A stretch of 64,000 nt of DNA from Moritella sp. F3 (GCF_015082335.1 NZ_BLRL01000001.1:310001-374000), one strand, 5' to 3'. Shown: positions 50,789 through 60,511, numbered from the stretch's first letter. Made by a program: numbers and translations. Notes: generated by a model not told the origin, from the letters alone.

Positions 50789-51109
50789 CTATTTCTTTTT
50801 CCACTGACCTGGAGCAGATTCAATAAACTGGCCTTTCTCTGTCATCGACATGGCTTTTTTCGCTGCACGGGCAGAGATAGCGTTCACGGTCACATTATGC
50901 TTAGTTGCTAACTCTTGATATTTAGCTTTACGTTTCTCATTTACTTCTTTGATTAACGCGTTTACTTCACCACTTGGCTTTACTGCTCCGAGGTAGCCAT
51001 TAACTTGTTCGCCAACTAACCCAGCTTGTTTTGCGGATTGTAAATCAATTGCTTGTACCGAAAAAGACATCGCAAATAAAATAATTAAGGTTGAAAAAAT
51101 TCTTTTCAT
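50789..51109 (-). CDS. ydbL: YdbL-like (DUF1318) periplasmic protein
   Basis: A 106-residue protein with a signal peptide (MKRIFSTLIILFAMSFSVQA). The mature part is the DUF1318 domain: LQSAKQAGLVGEQVNGYLG, then INEKRKAKYQELA-like VNEKRKAKYQELATKHNV and AAKKAMSM. E. coli YdbL is the periplasmic partner of the YdbH-YnbE bridge and prevents uncontrolled polymerising of YnbE. The start at 51109 has GGAG upstream. It is last in the operon, 17 bases after ynbE. Confidence 0.88.
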   Translation of the reverse strand: MKRIFSTLIILFAMSFSVQAIDLQSAKQAGLVGEQVNGYLGAVKPSGEVNALIKEVNEKRKAKYQELATKHNVTVNAISARAAKKAMSMTEKGQFIESAPGQWKKK

Positions 51110-51126
51110 TGTAAACTCCATTTTGG

Positions 51127-51309
51127 CTAGAATAACTCGTCATCGCTAAATACATCATCTAGCTCTTTATCAACTTTTACTTTGATTTCATGATCAATTT
51201 TTACATTTAAATTGATCACAATCGGTTTATCGGGAACGGCAAGCTGTACTGTTGGCGTACAACCAGCAATAAGTACAAGTAAACTTGCACTAAATAACAG
51301 TGCTTTCAT
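51127..51309 (-). CDS. ynbE: YnbE-like outer-membrane lipoprotein
   Basis: A 60-residue lipoprotein. The lipobox LIAGC puts the lipidated Cys near residue 17. The body has INLNVKIDHEIKVKVDKELDDVF, the YnbE pattern, rich in alternating charged residues. YnbE joins to the end of YdbH and stacks to continue a lipid path to the outer membrane. It lies 9 bases after the ydbH stop. Confidence 0.88.
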   Translation of the reverse strand: MKALLFSASLLVLIAGCTPTVQLAVPDKPIVINLNVKIDHEIKVKVDKELDDVFSDDELF

Positions 51310-51318
51310 ATTATATCC

Positions 51319-53913
51319 TTATGGGTTATTCATTTTATCCAGTGCATCATACATCGAATCATTAATTCTTAAACTACGAAAAAGCTGTAATATATTTTCT
51401 TCATGAGAATAATTAAATTCAATCGGACGCTCAACACTTGGGTTACGCCCTTTAATATTAATTACTAACTTAGTATCTCCGCTTGGTTTAAAGTTCACAT
51501 CACTGTGTAAGCGTTCGTAATGCAGATTTTCTAATAATTCTAACGCATAGCGTAATTGCGGTTGAGTAAGCTTTAGCTGATCGATAGTCACATTATCTTT
51601 AATTTGAATAATACCGCCCTGACCTTGCCCTTCGATTATGCCATCGGTTATCGATACCGCAGCTCCTTGCAGGACAAACGGTAAATCCGCCTTTAATAAT
51701 CCAGTCACTTTCACGCCTGGAACTTGATATAATTCAATAGCCTCTGGTAAAGATAGGTTGCGAACCCGTATCTGACCAACAATATAATCAAAATCAGTAA
51801 TTAACAATGGTAAAACGGAGACCTGACCTGAGAAAATCTCAGCAGTGGCATTATCAACCGCCACTTGCAACTGTCCATCTACTAGCGACACCAAGCCTGA
51901 TACCGCTATATTATCAACCACTGGCCCCATATTTACGGCTGCTACATTACTATCAATTATGCACTTAGCCATTAATGAGGCCGCAATATCAGCATCCTTG
52001 CTATCCATGTTACAGCGCCAACTGGTTTTCAATTCTGAGGCGGTAATATCCTTAAAATGTGCACTGTCTGCCGTTAATTCACCGCTAAAATTTGCCGTCA
52101 AGTAAGGCTCTTTTGCATTTAAGTTCAACCTGTAGTCAAGCTTATTAGTGACGAGCGCAATGAAGTCTAATCCTTTCGGTAAAGGATATACATCGGTAAT
52201 TAACGATGGGATATTTTGTACTGGTAGCTGCCATTGACCTTCCGCTTTAATTGGCTCGAGACCTAATAAACTCAAGGTATTTTGACTTTTTAGCACTGCA
52301 TCATCGAGTTGCCAATCTGAGTTCAACACAAGCGTCTTGCTATTAAAGTCGACTTTATGCACGGCCGTTAGCGTCTTTATCTTATAGGTTTGTTGATATT
52401 GGTTATCCAGCAAGCTTGTTTCGAAAATGCTAGTAAAGGGTAACACCTTATTATTATTGATATTAATCTTTGTAGGTGTCCGTAATTCAACCGAAATATT
52501 GTCACTCGATATGTCGGTATAGTTAAACTGTTGCGCTGTTATCCTTGCTCGCTTAACAAGTAACTCAATCGGTAATGCCTTACTTGTCAGGTTTATTTTT
52601 GCATGCCCTTGCACTGCGACTTGTATCGGCATCGGCGCAAGTCCATCAACTACATTAATATATCGACTGTTACCATCAACAGTCATATCCCAGGCACTTT
52701 GCAAAAATTGCGGCGTCAGTAGTAGCTTATTCACTTGCAGCGCTAATTTATTTCCCGACATAGATATGGCAGTCGCGAGCTGTTGCGCAGTGACCTGCCA
52801 GTTTTTTATGTCGCGTTCTTGCATGTCTGATAATATGCTTAATTGTAAAGCTAACGGTAATTTCGGCGTGATAGTGACAGGCGTTAGTTTACTTTTTAGA
52901 AAAGGTTTTGTTTGTAGAGAGGCTTCTGTTTGCTGAAAAGGTTGGCATACGGTGTTTGTCATATTAACCAATGAGCCAAATAAAGCGCAGTTATCTGCAG
53001 ACACTGTAATAGGATCTATATTAACCAAGTTTAAATCGACTGTATCTGCCAGCCAAGTATTATCCGCTAGTGTTAGTTCGGTGGTTAAGGTTAGGTTTAC
53101 ATTGGTGATTAAGGCTTGCTGCGCTTTCTTTAGCTCCCCATCATTAAGCCAAACAGATACCGCGACACGGTCTATCTTTTCAGGATTAAACGTCAGGTCG
53201 AGCTTGAGCGAACCAGATGGTAAGCCGGTAAACCCGGGAAATAGCAGACTTATTATTGGTTTCGTTTGCGCTAAGTCTGCAAGTAATGTACCGCGAACTT
53301 GTTTATTACGCCCTTTGCTAGTATTTGCATTACTGTCTTCGTTAATAGCATTATAATTAAATTTTGCCGTGAGTAATTGCTGCTCTTGTAGCCAAACAGA
53401 AAAACCAAACTCAGGCTGCGCGTCGTTATAACGATAGACAATATTTTTAACATCAAGGGTATTTAAGTTTAGGCTTGCCCAAGAATGTAATTTTCCCGTA
53501 GCAAAATCAGGTAAATTGTCACCTCGAACTGTAATATTGGTAATGTGCAGTTCGGGGACCCAACGAGGCAACGTAGGCATGAGCAGTGCTGTCGTTGTAG
53601 TGCTTGATTCAGCGTCAGTGGCTTGCACTTGAGTCGCTTGCTGAAACTGCAAATAATCTATGCTTAAATCTAGGTTAGCCAATGTGATGCTTTCAATAAA
53701 CCAGGGCTGCTGTAAATCAAACTGCATCATTAAGCCGGTTAACTGCTCGACTTTAACACCGTAGTTGTTAGCAAAATGATTGCTCACTTTAATAATAATG
53801 TTTTCACGATAGCTAAAGGCAATGGCGACACTTAACATCATCAATATCGAGAAACCTAAGATCCAACGACTTAGATGAAATGATGCTTTTTTTACTTGCT
53901 GCTGTGTCGACAT
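51319..53913 (-). CDS. ydbH: YdbH-like AsmA-type lipid-transport bridge protein
   Basis: An 864-residue protein with one N-terminal membrane segment (~17-36, WILGFSILMMLSVAIAFSY). The rest is periplasmic and made of long beta repeats, as in AsmA/TamB/YdbH proteins that form a hydrophobic groove between the membranes. The C-terminal LVINIKGRNPSVERPIEFNYSHEENILQLFRSL is the conserved YdbH end that meets YnbE. With YnbE and YdbL it forms one of three partly redundant phospholipid bridges with TamB and YhdP. First gene of the operon. Confidence 0.87.
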   Translation of the reverse strand: MSTQQQVKKASFHLSRWILGFSILMMLSVAIAFSYRENIIIKVSNHFANNYGVKVEQLTGLMMQFDLQQPWFIESITLANLDLSIDYLQFQQATQVQATDAESSTTTTALLMPTLPRWVPELHITNITVRGDNLPDFATGKLHSWASLNLNTLDVKNIVYRYNDAQPEFGFSVWLQEQQLLTAKFNYNAINEDSNANTSKGRNKQVRGTLLADLAQTKPIISLLFPGFTGLPSGSLKLDLTFNPEKIDRVAVSVWLNDGELKKAQQALITNVNLTLTTELTLADNTWLADTVDLNLVNIDPITVSADNCALFGSLVNMTNTVCQPFQQTEASLQTKPFLKSKLTPVTITPKLPLALQLSILSDMQERDIKNWQVTAQQLATAISMSGNKLALQVNKLLLTPQFLQSAWDMTVDGNSRYINVVDGLAPMPIQVAVQGHAKINLTSKALPIELLVKRARITAQQFNYTDISSDNISVELRTPTKININNNKVLPFTSIFETSLLDNQYQQTYKIKTLTAVHKVDFNSKTLVLNSDWQLDDAVLKSQNTLSLLGLEPIKAEGQWQLPVQNIPSLITDVYPLPKGLDFIALVTNKLDYRLNLNAKEPYLTANFSGELTADSAHFKDITASELKTSWRCNMDSKDADIAASLMAKCIIDSNVAAVNMGPVVDNIAVSGLVSLVDGQLQVAVDNATAEIFSGQVSVLPLLITDFDYIVGQIRVRNLSLPEAIELYQVPGVKVTGLLKADLPFVLQGAAVSITDGIIEGQGQGGIIQIKDNVTIDQLKLTQPQLRYALELLENLHYERLHSDVNFKPSGDTKLVINIKGRNPSVERPIEFNYSHEENILQLFRSLRINDSMYDALDKMNNP

Positions 53914-54161
53914 TAAAAAAATAATCCTTATAAATATAACTGTCTATCTAATTTAGTATCCTGAACTACAAGTGTAATCAAATCAAGTTGCTCATTCTGC
54001 CAACACAACTGTAAAAACGAAAGTATAATAATAATAGATATATCTATATAAACATACTTATTGATTTGCATTTAGCACCTTATTAATTAAACACAAGCCT
54101 TTAACACTATGTCTCATTTAGGTAATATCGCGCCACCCACATACAACCCTAAAGTGTTAGC

Positions 54162-54668
54162 ATGAAGCATCGCGGTTTTACTCTCATCGAATTAGTCATT
54201 GTTATCATTGTACTAGGCATATTAGCAGCAACAGCAGTTCCTAAATTTATTAACTTACAAAACGATGCTGAAAAAGCGACATTAAGGGGACTTTCAGCTG
54301 GATTTAAAGGAGGGATTTCTATTATTTCTTCTAAACATAGACTTGAAGGTGAACCGGCGGTTATGACTGTAGGTGGTAATTTATTGTCTTTTCAATCTCA
54401 TGCAACTCCAGATATTATAAATAATCCAGTTGCACACTTTGACGGTGTCTGTGTTTTGATTTGGGACTCTGCCGTAGACGGCATTTTAGCATCTACAAGT
54501 GATAGTAATGACAAAGTGCTCACGGCATTAGACTACAATGGTAATTTAGCCACTGTACGCTGCAATTATGCCTATAAAGATGTTGGCTCTATTTTATACA
54601 GTCAAGAAACTAACTCTATTTGCGTCCAATATACTGGAGATCCTGAGCCAGAAGCGTGTAAACTATAA
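54162..54668 (+). CDS. MSHA-type type IV pilin (orphan)
   Basis: A 168-residue pilin. The prepilin site is G-FTLIEL: HRG then FTLIELVIVIIVLGILAATAVPKF, with Glu5 of the mature form and a long hydrophobic helix. It has three Cys, near VCVLIW, VRCNYA and the end (EACKL). The sequence VRCNYAYKDVG is MSHA-like. There is no msh assembly gene near, so it probably uses an MSHA or type II secretion apparatus encoded elsewhere. A similar pilin lies at 58626 on the other strand. Confidence 0.85.
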   Translation: MKHRGFTLIELVIVIIVLGILAATAVPKFINLQNDAEKATLRGLSAGFKGGISIISSKHRLEGEPAVMTVGGNLLSFQSHATPDIINNPVAHFDGVCVLIWDSAVDGILASTSDSNDKVLTALDYNGNLATVRCNYAYKDVGSILYSQETNSICVQYTGDPEPEACKL

Positions 54669-54703
54669 ATCAACTTCAATTCAGCTTTGATACAATGACT
54701 TAA

Positions 54704-54955
54704 ATGGCAAAACCAAATAAGAAAGGCCCAACACAAACCGTTGAGATATTTTGCAGTAAATGTAAAGCACTGCTGTTTAAGTATCGTAAAGGTGGGAAAG
54801 GTAGTCTCGTGAAGTGTTTTAAAGAGCGTATCGTCACCGACTATTGCGAAACGCCCTGCACTTGCCCTAAGTGCGAGCAAGTGTTTGCCAGAGATACCTT
54901 GGTACGAGGCACCCCAGCCTACAAAATGGTGGGTGGTAAAGTAACAATGAAATAA
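54704..54955 (+). CDS. Small zinc-ribbon protein
   Basis: An 83-residue protein with two Cys pairs, IFCSKCKALLFKY and CTCPKCEQVF, that fit a zinc ribbon, plus further Cys at VKCFKE and YCETPC. The rest is basic (KPNKKGP, KGGKGS). I do not recognise a named family, though similar proteins occur in marine gammaproteobacteria. It follows the pilin by 35 bases and may be read with it; it is convergent with the metalloprotein gene at 54979. Confidence 0.6.
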   Translation: MAKPNKKGPTQTVEIFCSKCKALLFKYRKGGKGSLVKCFKERIVTDYCETPCTCPKCEQVFARDTLVRGTPAYKMVGGKVTMK

Positions 54956-54978
54956 TAACTGAGTAGGCAAAGTTCTGC

Positions 54979-55506
54979 TTAGTTATAAATCTCACCGCGA
55001 AATTCCACTTGCGTTAAATACAAACGCATTTCGAACTCGAGCTGATGATAATCAGGTAACATGTGCTGACAAAGCTTATAGAAGGCTTTGTCGTGGTTTT
55101 TCTCTTTCACGTGTGCCAGCTCATGTACTGTGATCATTTGCAGAAATGCTTCAGGGCAACGTCTAAACATATCACTAATACGGATCTCGTTTTTACTCTT
55201 TAATTTATTACCCTGCACACGTGAGACAAACGTATGTAAACCCAGCGCATTATTCACCACATGAATTTTAGGATCATAAATGATCTTACTGATCGGTGAT
55301 GATTTCTTTAAATAATTGTTCTTCAAATCCATCACAAACTCACGCAATTTCTTATCATTGGTTATATCGTGGGTTTGCGGATATTTAGTTAATAAGAACT
55401 TACCGAGTGTATCTTGTTCTAACATCTGTTTTACTTGGCTTTTAACTTGATCTGAATAAGCCGTTAGGTATTTAAGTGCAGTTGAATCTATTTTTGAAGT
55501 GGACAT
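54979..55506 (-). CDS. YgjP-like (DUF45) metallopeptidase-fold protein
   Basis: A 175-residue protein with the zinc site MITVHELAHVKEKNHDKAFY: HELAH plus the downstream H that binds the metal, then FYKLCQHMLPDYHQLE. E. coli YgjP and the SprT/WLM families share this arrangement. It is cytosolic. Whether it is a protease or has another activity, as reported for YgjP, is not shown. It is divergent from a YajD-like gene with ~160 bases between. Confidence 0.78.
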   Translation of the reverse strand: MSTSKIDSTALKYLTAYSDQVKSQVKQMLEQDTLGKFLLTKYPQTHDITNDKKLREFVMDLKNNYLKKSSPISKIIYDPKIHVVNNALGLHTFVSRVQGNKLKSKNEIRISDMFRRCPEAFLQMITVHELAHVKEKNHDKAFYKLCQHMLPDYHQLEFEMRLYLTQVEFRGEIYN

Positions 55507-55665
55507 AAGTAACTAGATGCTGGTAATTTGAATAACGCCTATTTTACCTTATCCTCTGCTAATCTGATAGTCTATTACAGGCTTAAATGACAAGGTTAAA
55601 TAAGCAGTTGATCAGCGTTCGATATACTTTTACAATAACCTTTTTATAATTATGGATGCACAGTT

Positions 55666-56010
55666 ATGTCATCAGATACTTTAGGTACCAGCGCAGTTTA
55701 CAAGCGTATGGAACAAGGCTATCGCGAGAAAGCCCTTAAGTTATTCCCATGGATATGTGGCCGTTGTACACGCGAATTTGTTTATTCTAACTTAAGAGAG
55801 CTAACGGTTCACCACATGGACCATGATCACAGTAACAACCCGAATGACGGTAGCAACTGGGAATTACTCTGCTTATATTGCCATGACAACGAGCATTCAA
55901 AATATACTGAGCACGATCAGTATGCGACAGAAGTTGAAGCTGGCGATAACAACCAAGAGTCAGCGACATACAACCCTTTCGCAGATTTAAAGTCGATGTT
56001 CAAAAAGTAA
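55666..56010 (+). CDS. yajD: YajD-like HNH protein
   Basis: A 114-residue protein close to E. coli YajD. MEQGYREKALKLFPWICGRC, then FVYSNLRELTVHHMDHDHSNNPNDGSNWELLCLYCHDNEH. This gives an HNH core (HHMDHDH, N in GSNWELLC) and two CxxC pairs for zinc. Function unknown; the family is widely conserved in gammaproteobacteria and not part of a restriction operon here. The C-terminal ~30 residues are acidic and variable. A terminator follows at 56062. Confidence 0.85.
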   Translation: MSSDTLGTSAVYKRMEQGYREKALKLFPWICGRCTREFVYSNLRELTVHHMDHDHSNNPNDGSNWELLCLYCHDNEHSKYTEHDQYATEVEAGDNNQESATYNPFADLKSMFKK

Positions 56011-56061
56011 CATTACTTTAAATAGTAAATGCTGATGATAACTTGTATATCGTAGATACTA

Positions 56062-56109
56062 AAAAGCCGTAATTACACTACCTCAAACGGGGTCATAATT
56101 ACGGCTTTT
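56062..56109. terminator. Bidirectional terminator
   Basis: AAAAGCCGTAATTA and TAATTACGGCTTTT are perfect 14-base arms with a 20-base loop that has no gene, between two convergent genes. Confidence 0.85.
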
Positions 56110-56142
56110 CTATATCATCACAAGTCTATAAAGACGGCACCA

Positions 56143-57462
56143 CTAGAATGGCTGGTTAACCATAAACCACATTTGTGCTTCTTCTTCACTTTTCGCATAA
56201 TCAATACGCACGACAACGCCTTCAACGTTAAAGCGTAAGCCTAAGCCAGCCGTCCATTTAAGATCATCATGTAACTCAGCCATATCAAAACTATCAGCTA
56301 CCTGGCCAGTTTCAACAAATGCACTCCACTGCCACCACGGGAAGCTATAAAACGGTAAGTTATGCAGCGGTTGCCAATGTGGCTTTACGCGGTATTCAGC
56401 GCTATATGCGACAGCACTTCGACTGTAGAACTGACCTGATGAATAACCACGTAAGCGGTTGAATCCGCCAAGCTTAATACCGGCGAAAGAAGGTGGACGG
56501 TGCATATCTCCGGTCCCACTACCACTTTCCCAAGTAGGGGTGTCAGCAAGATAATAATTAAACGCTAAGACTTGCTCTTTAAACAGCACATTTTCATCAA
56601 GCGGCACGAAAGCACTTTGCTCAATTTCCCATGTGGTCCAGCTATTACGCTCGTCATCACCAAAGTCACGGCGCACTGTGAATCGAGTTTGACTACCCGA
56701 CTCCGTATCACCAACACTGTCGCGATTATCCCAATTAAACTGTAACTCTAAGCCTTGCGCAGCATCAGGTAGATGATCATAATTAGTCACATCACGCTTC
56801 TGCTGAAATGGCGTTATGTTAATACTGGTAACGCCAGATTCGAGCGGGTTAAACGTTATATCACCACGCTCCTGCCTTAAACTACGAGCACCGCCATTAG
56901 CCCCTAAACCCCAAGGTAATACATATTTAGCATTAACTCGTAACGATGATTCAGTTCCTTCGGCAATGATCTTATTCGTTGCAAGCGGATCGTTTGGCGT
57001 TCTTGCAGCAGGAACATAATAAATACCATTACTCAAGTAGCTACTGTAATATTCAGCTGAAAACAACCACTGCTTTAAACCTGGTAAGGCATAATTATTA
57101 AGTCCGACAAAACCAATATAACTGTCGTTTTCACTGTATAAACCTAGACCAAATATCGATGCTTGCGGTTGCCCTGCATGCTTAATAATACCGGACACAC
57201 CAACTGCAGTACCCAATTGTTCTGTTGATATAATAAAAGGCACACCAGCGACTTCAGTATCAAAGTGAGGCATAGCTGTTACTTGCTCTGCATTTGAACT
57301 GACAGTAGCATCACTACTTTCAGTACTGTTTCCCGCACTATTTTCCACACTGCTTTCGCTAGTATTCTCAATGTTATTTTTTGTAGTTTCTTCGGCATTC
57401 ACCGACGTCGGCACCAGTAATGCGCTACATAACAGTGAGGCACAGATATTCTTATAAGACAC
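56143..57462 (-). CDS. Omp85-type outer-membrane barrel without POTRA domains
   Basis: A 439-residue protein. The start is GTG at 57462, with GGAG five bases upstream; it gives a proper signal peptide (YKNICASLLCSALLVPTSVNA). Then comes a Ser/Asn/Glu/Thr-rich linker of ~45 residues, and a ~370-residue beta barrel. The barrel has the surface-antigen (D15) features: GGFNRLRGYSSGQFYS, the VRGY-like loop 6 motif, ASAVAYSAEYR and the end VVRIDYAKSEEE ... QPF with final Phe. It is short for BamA or TamA and lacks POTRA domains, like some small Omp85 proteins of unknown cargo. Confidence 0.72.
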   Translation of the reverse strand: MSYKNICASLLCSALLVPTSVNAEETTKNNIENTSESSVENSAGNSTESSDATVSSNAEQVTAMPHFDTEVAGVPFIISTEQLGTAVGVSGIIKHAGQPQASIFGLGLYSENDSYIGFVGLNNYALPGLKQWLFSAEYYSSYLSNGIYYVPAARTPNDPLATNKIIAEGTESSLRVNAKYVLPWGLGANGGARSLRQERGDITFNPLESGVTSINITPFQQKRDVTNYDHLPDAAQGLELQFNWDNRDSVGDTESGSQTRFTVRRDFGDDERNSWTTWEIEQSAFVPLDENVLFKEQVLAFNYYLADTPTWESGSGTGDMHRPPSFAGIKLGGFNRLRGYSSGQFYSRSAVAYSAEYRVKPHWQPLHNLPFYSFPWWQWSAFVETGQVADSFDMAELHDDLKWTAGLGLRFNVEGVVVRIDYAKSEEEAQMWFMVNQPF

Positions 57463-57758
57463 TAATACTCCAAAGGGATCGTAAATAAAGGCAGTGATCA
57501 AGATAGCTCAGGAAGATAGCCCAAAATTATCTATTTGTACACGGTAGTAAGCCACTAAACAGCTACTTCAATCTAATTAATTATTAAACATAATCAATTA
57601 CAACAAACTCTGATTATTTTATCCTCTTATGTAAATAACTGTATCCTTCACACTATTAATCTATGATTAAGGATAATAATTTAAACTCGTGTTATAGAAT
57701 AAATACGAGAGTAAATTGAAATGTTCCAGTGATTTTAGATAGAAATACAAGGTTAATA

Positions 57759-58583
57759 ATGAAAACAGTATTTTTAAGTTTATTCATTATACTCACGAGT
57801 AGTTTTTACTCGACGGTGAGTATTGCGAAGCCATTATCCTATTGGGATAAAAGTGTTCCCTCAATGGAGCAAGATATTGATCATAGCCAGTGGCAGCAAA
57901 TTCTAAATCGCTACTTAATCGTTGGTAAGGACGAGACTGCTATTAACTTGTTCAATTACCAAAGTGTCACTAGCGCAGATAAAGTCATCCTTAAACAATA
58001 CCTTACTCAATTGCAAAGTATCAACCCGTTGTTGCATACCAAATCTCAGCAGCAAGCTTATTGGATCAATTTATATAACGCGCTAACCGTACAGTTGATA
58101 CTCGATAACTATCCAGTCAAATCGATTACTAAACTCGGTGAACGTTTCTTTTCTTTTGGTCCCTGGGATGACGATGCGGCAAAAGTTAATGGCAAGACTT
58201 TAACGCTAAATGATATAGAGCATGAAATACTGCGTCCAATCTGGCAAGACCCACGTATTCATTATGCAGTTAATTGTGCAAGTTATGGCTGTCCTAACTT
58301 ATCAGCAACAGCCTTTACATCCCAAAATGTAGAGCAACAGTTAACAGCAGGCGCTTATGCTTATATCAATCACCCACGAGGCGTCACAGTTAAAGGCAGT
58401 GATTTGGAAGTATCAAGTATCTATGAGTGGTATGCGGAGGACTTTGGCGATAATGAAAAAGCGTTGGTTAAGCATTTACAGCGCTATGCAAATCCAACAT
58501 TAAAGCAAGCTTTGCTGATGTTTCAACAAAGCCCTGGAGATATAGATTATGAGTATGATTGGCGCTTAAATAAAGCTGAGTGA
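57759..58583 (+). CDS. DUF547 exported protein
   Basis: A 274-residue protein with a signal peptide (VFLSLFIILTSSFYSTVSIA). The DUF547 core is clear: QQAYWINLYNALTVQLILDNYP, then HEILRPIWQDPRIHYAVNCASYGCPNLSATAF, which carries the conserved His, Cys and Cys. The fold of the family is related to papain-like enzymes, but the substrate is unknown. The start at 57759 has AAGG seven bases upstream, while the longer frame begins ten codons before with no ribosome site. Confidence 0.82.
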   Translation: MKTVFLSLFIILTSSFYSTVSIAKPLSYWDKSVPSMEQDIDHSQWQQILNRYLIVGKDETAINLFNYQSVTSADKVILKQYLTQLQSINPLLHTKSQQQAYWINLYNALTVQLILDNYPVKSITKLGERFFSFGPWDDDAAKVNGKTLTLNDIEHEILRPIWQDPRIHYAVNCASYGCPNLSATAFTSQNVEQQLTAGAYAYINHPRGVTVKGSDLEVSSIYEWYAEDFGDNEKALVKHLQRYANPTLKQALLMFQQSPGDIDYEYDWRLNKAE

Positions 58584-58599
58584 TAAACTTTTAATGAAA

Positions 58600-58621
58600 A
58601 GGATTCATCGTGATGAATCCT
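58600..58621. terminator. Bidirectional terminator
   Basis: AGGATTCATC and GATGAATCCT are perfect ten-base arms with a two-base loop, between the DUF547 gene and the convergent pilin gene. Confidence 0.65.
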
Positions 58622-58625
58622 GCCG

Positions 58626-59168
58626 CTATGAAGTATGAGTTGTCACGCGGCCGGTATTAGAATCATAACGGATATATAATTCAAGATTACTTGTTCTTTT
58701 ATATAAACACACTCCAGCAGGTTCGAGTGCATCAACCATAGGCCCATAAAAAGCAGTGAAATCATCACCATACCCTGTGTCTAGATCTAATGTATTACTA
58801 CCCGTATTCAAGATCGTATTCCACAATGAGGCACAATCAGCAACATTCCTCGTTTCAATTGTAGTCTCAGAACCAACAAAGCTCTGTGCAGGCCAGCCAT
58901 CTTCAGTAAAGTCAATTTGCCCTGCAGTCCCCACCCCATAAAGTTGAACATCATTGTTTAACTCTACGACAGTTGAAGAACCCATGATAATCCATTTACT
59001 GTGCGCTAGATTAACCGCACTTTGCAATGCTCCACCAGTACCCTCGACAACGGCAATATCGGCGTCATCGGCGAGGTTTAAAAATTTAGGTAATGCGGTT
59101 GCAGATAAAACCCCAAGTACAATAATCACAATAACTAATTCAATTAGGGTAAAACCACGTTGATGCAT
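58626..59168 (-). CDS. MSHA-type type IV pilin (second orphan)
   Basis: A 180-residue pilin. The prepilin site is QRG before FTLIELVIVIIVLGVLSATALPKF, almost the same as in the pilin at 54162. Residues after ~30 (DDADIAVVEGTGGALQSAVN) continue the helix, then LAHSKWIIMGSS leads to the globular head. Cys at ADCASLW and GVCLYKR could make the C-terminal disulfide loop. It is not part of an msh cluster here. The start at 59168 gives a six-residue leader tip (MHQRG) like MshA. Confidence 0.85.
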   Translation of the reverse strand: MHQRGFTLIELVIVIIVLGVLSATALPKFLNLADDADIAVVEGTGGALQSAVNLAHSKWIIMGSSTVVELNNDVQLYGVGTAGQIDFTEDGWPAQSFVGSETTIETRNVADCASLWNTILNTGSNTLDLDTGYGDDFTAFYGPMVDALEPAGVCLYKRTSNLELYIRYDSNTGRVTTHTS

Positions 59169-59245
59169 TTTCAAAATTTAAACCTTTCTAACAACTAAAC
59201 AGCTGCACATTATAGTGCAATAGCTCTAACTTTATAAGTGTTATC

Positions 59246-60511
59246 TTATCTTTCGCTTTTCGAACTTTCAAAATAATAACTAATACGGCTTCTCGGATTA
59301 AGATATTCAAAAATTGCTTCTGGTAATTTATCTGGCTTAATCACAGCAGTAATAGATAATTTACGCTCTTCCAAGTCAATAATCGGCGCTTCAGCTCGGG
59401 GGACTTCTGCATCATAAATTAGAATATTAGGATATAGTAATCGATCAGAATTCACTGATATAACCATGCCTATTTGATCATTAGATAAACGAACAACACT
59501 CCCTGGAGGATAGATACCGAGTACTTTAACTAATAGTTTTAAATCACTATTGTTATATTTATTTACGTTATTTTTATATAACCAAGATAGTGCGTTAGAC
59601 GGCACCCTCGCCTTACTGATATCTGCCGGATGACAAAGGGTATCATATTTATTAACCACACTAACAAGTTGCGCAAATGCGTCAATATCATCCCCCGCTA
59701 AACCTTTAGGGTAACCGCTACCATCTAATAGTTCATGGTGTTGGGCAATAATGGCTTTCGCTGAATCGGGGAAAGTATCCACTAAATTAACAATATCAAG
59801 CCCATACTTAGGGTGTAGGTTCAGAAAATTCTGCTCAGCACTAGTAAGTGGTGTCTTTTTACGTAAAATTTGCGGTGGTATTTTCAACTTACCCATGTCA
59901 TGAAACAGTGCACCCATACCAATATTTTTTATGACACTAGCATCTAAATTTTTCATTCTAGCCAGTAACATAGCGAGCACGGATACATTTAATGAATGGT
60001 AGTAAATGTTTTCATTTTCTTTAGCTTCACTCATCAAATGCAAAACAATATGCTCTTCTTTTAATAACGAATCAACCATATTGCCAATAAGTTGCTCTGC
60101 ATCCTCAATAGCATTCAATGGTCGACTTGATAGCTTAGTCATCAAAGAGCGAACTTGAGTCATTGCCGATTGAAAGTTTTTTTCAGTTTTGGTTATGCGT
60201 CGTCGATGGCTCTTTAATTTTTCAATACCTTGCTGTTTTCTCTCCCATAACTCACGTCTGATTTTCTCAAGATCGATTGTAGGATCAAGCTCGGGTTTAG
60301 AGCCTAACTTCTGAACCGGTAACAAGCCATTATCACTGCGTTTTGGATAAACAGTCACGTGTGAAATACCAAGCTTGCGTATAAGCAAGATTTGTTCTTT
60401 CGAATCAACTTTAAAATTATTGAACATGAAAGGATGATCACACCAACCCAATGGTAACTTTACGTAATTACCGACTTGGATACGATCAACTGAAACTTTA
60501 ATACCACTCAT
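59246..60511 (-). CDS. DUF3391/HD-GYP c-di-GMP phosphodiesterase
   Basis: A 421-residue cytosolic protein. Residues ~1-60 are DUF3391 (VSVDRIQVGNYVKLP, LGWCDHPFMFNNF), followed by a charged coiled coil. Residues ~155-330 are the HD-GYP domain: YYHSLNVSVLAMLLA (His ligand), ALFHDMGKLKIPPQIL (HD at 204-205), LHPKYGLDIV and QHHELLDGSGYPKGL, which holds the second His pair and the GYP motif. All metal ligands are intact, so it probably breaks down c-di-GMP. The C-terminal ~90 residues are a common extension. Confidence 0.9.
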   Translation of the reverse strand: MSGIKVSVDRIQVGNYVKLPLGWCDHPFMFNNFKVDSKEQILLIRKLGISHVTVYPKRSDNGLLPVQKLGSKPELDPTIDLEKIRRELWERKQQGIEKLKSHRRRITKTEKNFQSAMTQVRSLMTKLSSRPLNAIEDAEQLIGNMVDSLLKEEHIVLHLMSEAKENENIYYHSLNVSVLAMLLARMKNLDASVIKNIGMGALFHDMGKLKIPPQILRKKTPLTSAEQNFLNLHPKYGLDIVNLVDTFPDSAKAIIAQHHELLDGSGYPKGLAGDDIDAFAQLVSVVNKYDTLCHPADISKARVPSNALSWLYKNNVNKYNNSDLKLLVKVLGIYPPGSVVRLSNDQIGMVISVNSDRLLYPNILIYDAEVPRAEAPIIDLEERKLSITAVIKPDKLPEAIFEYLNPRSRISYYFESSKSER

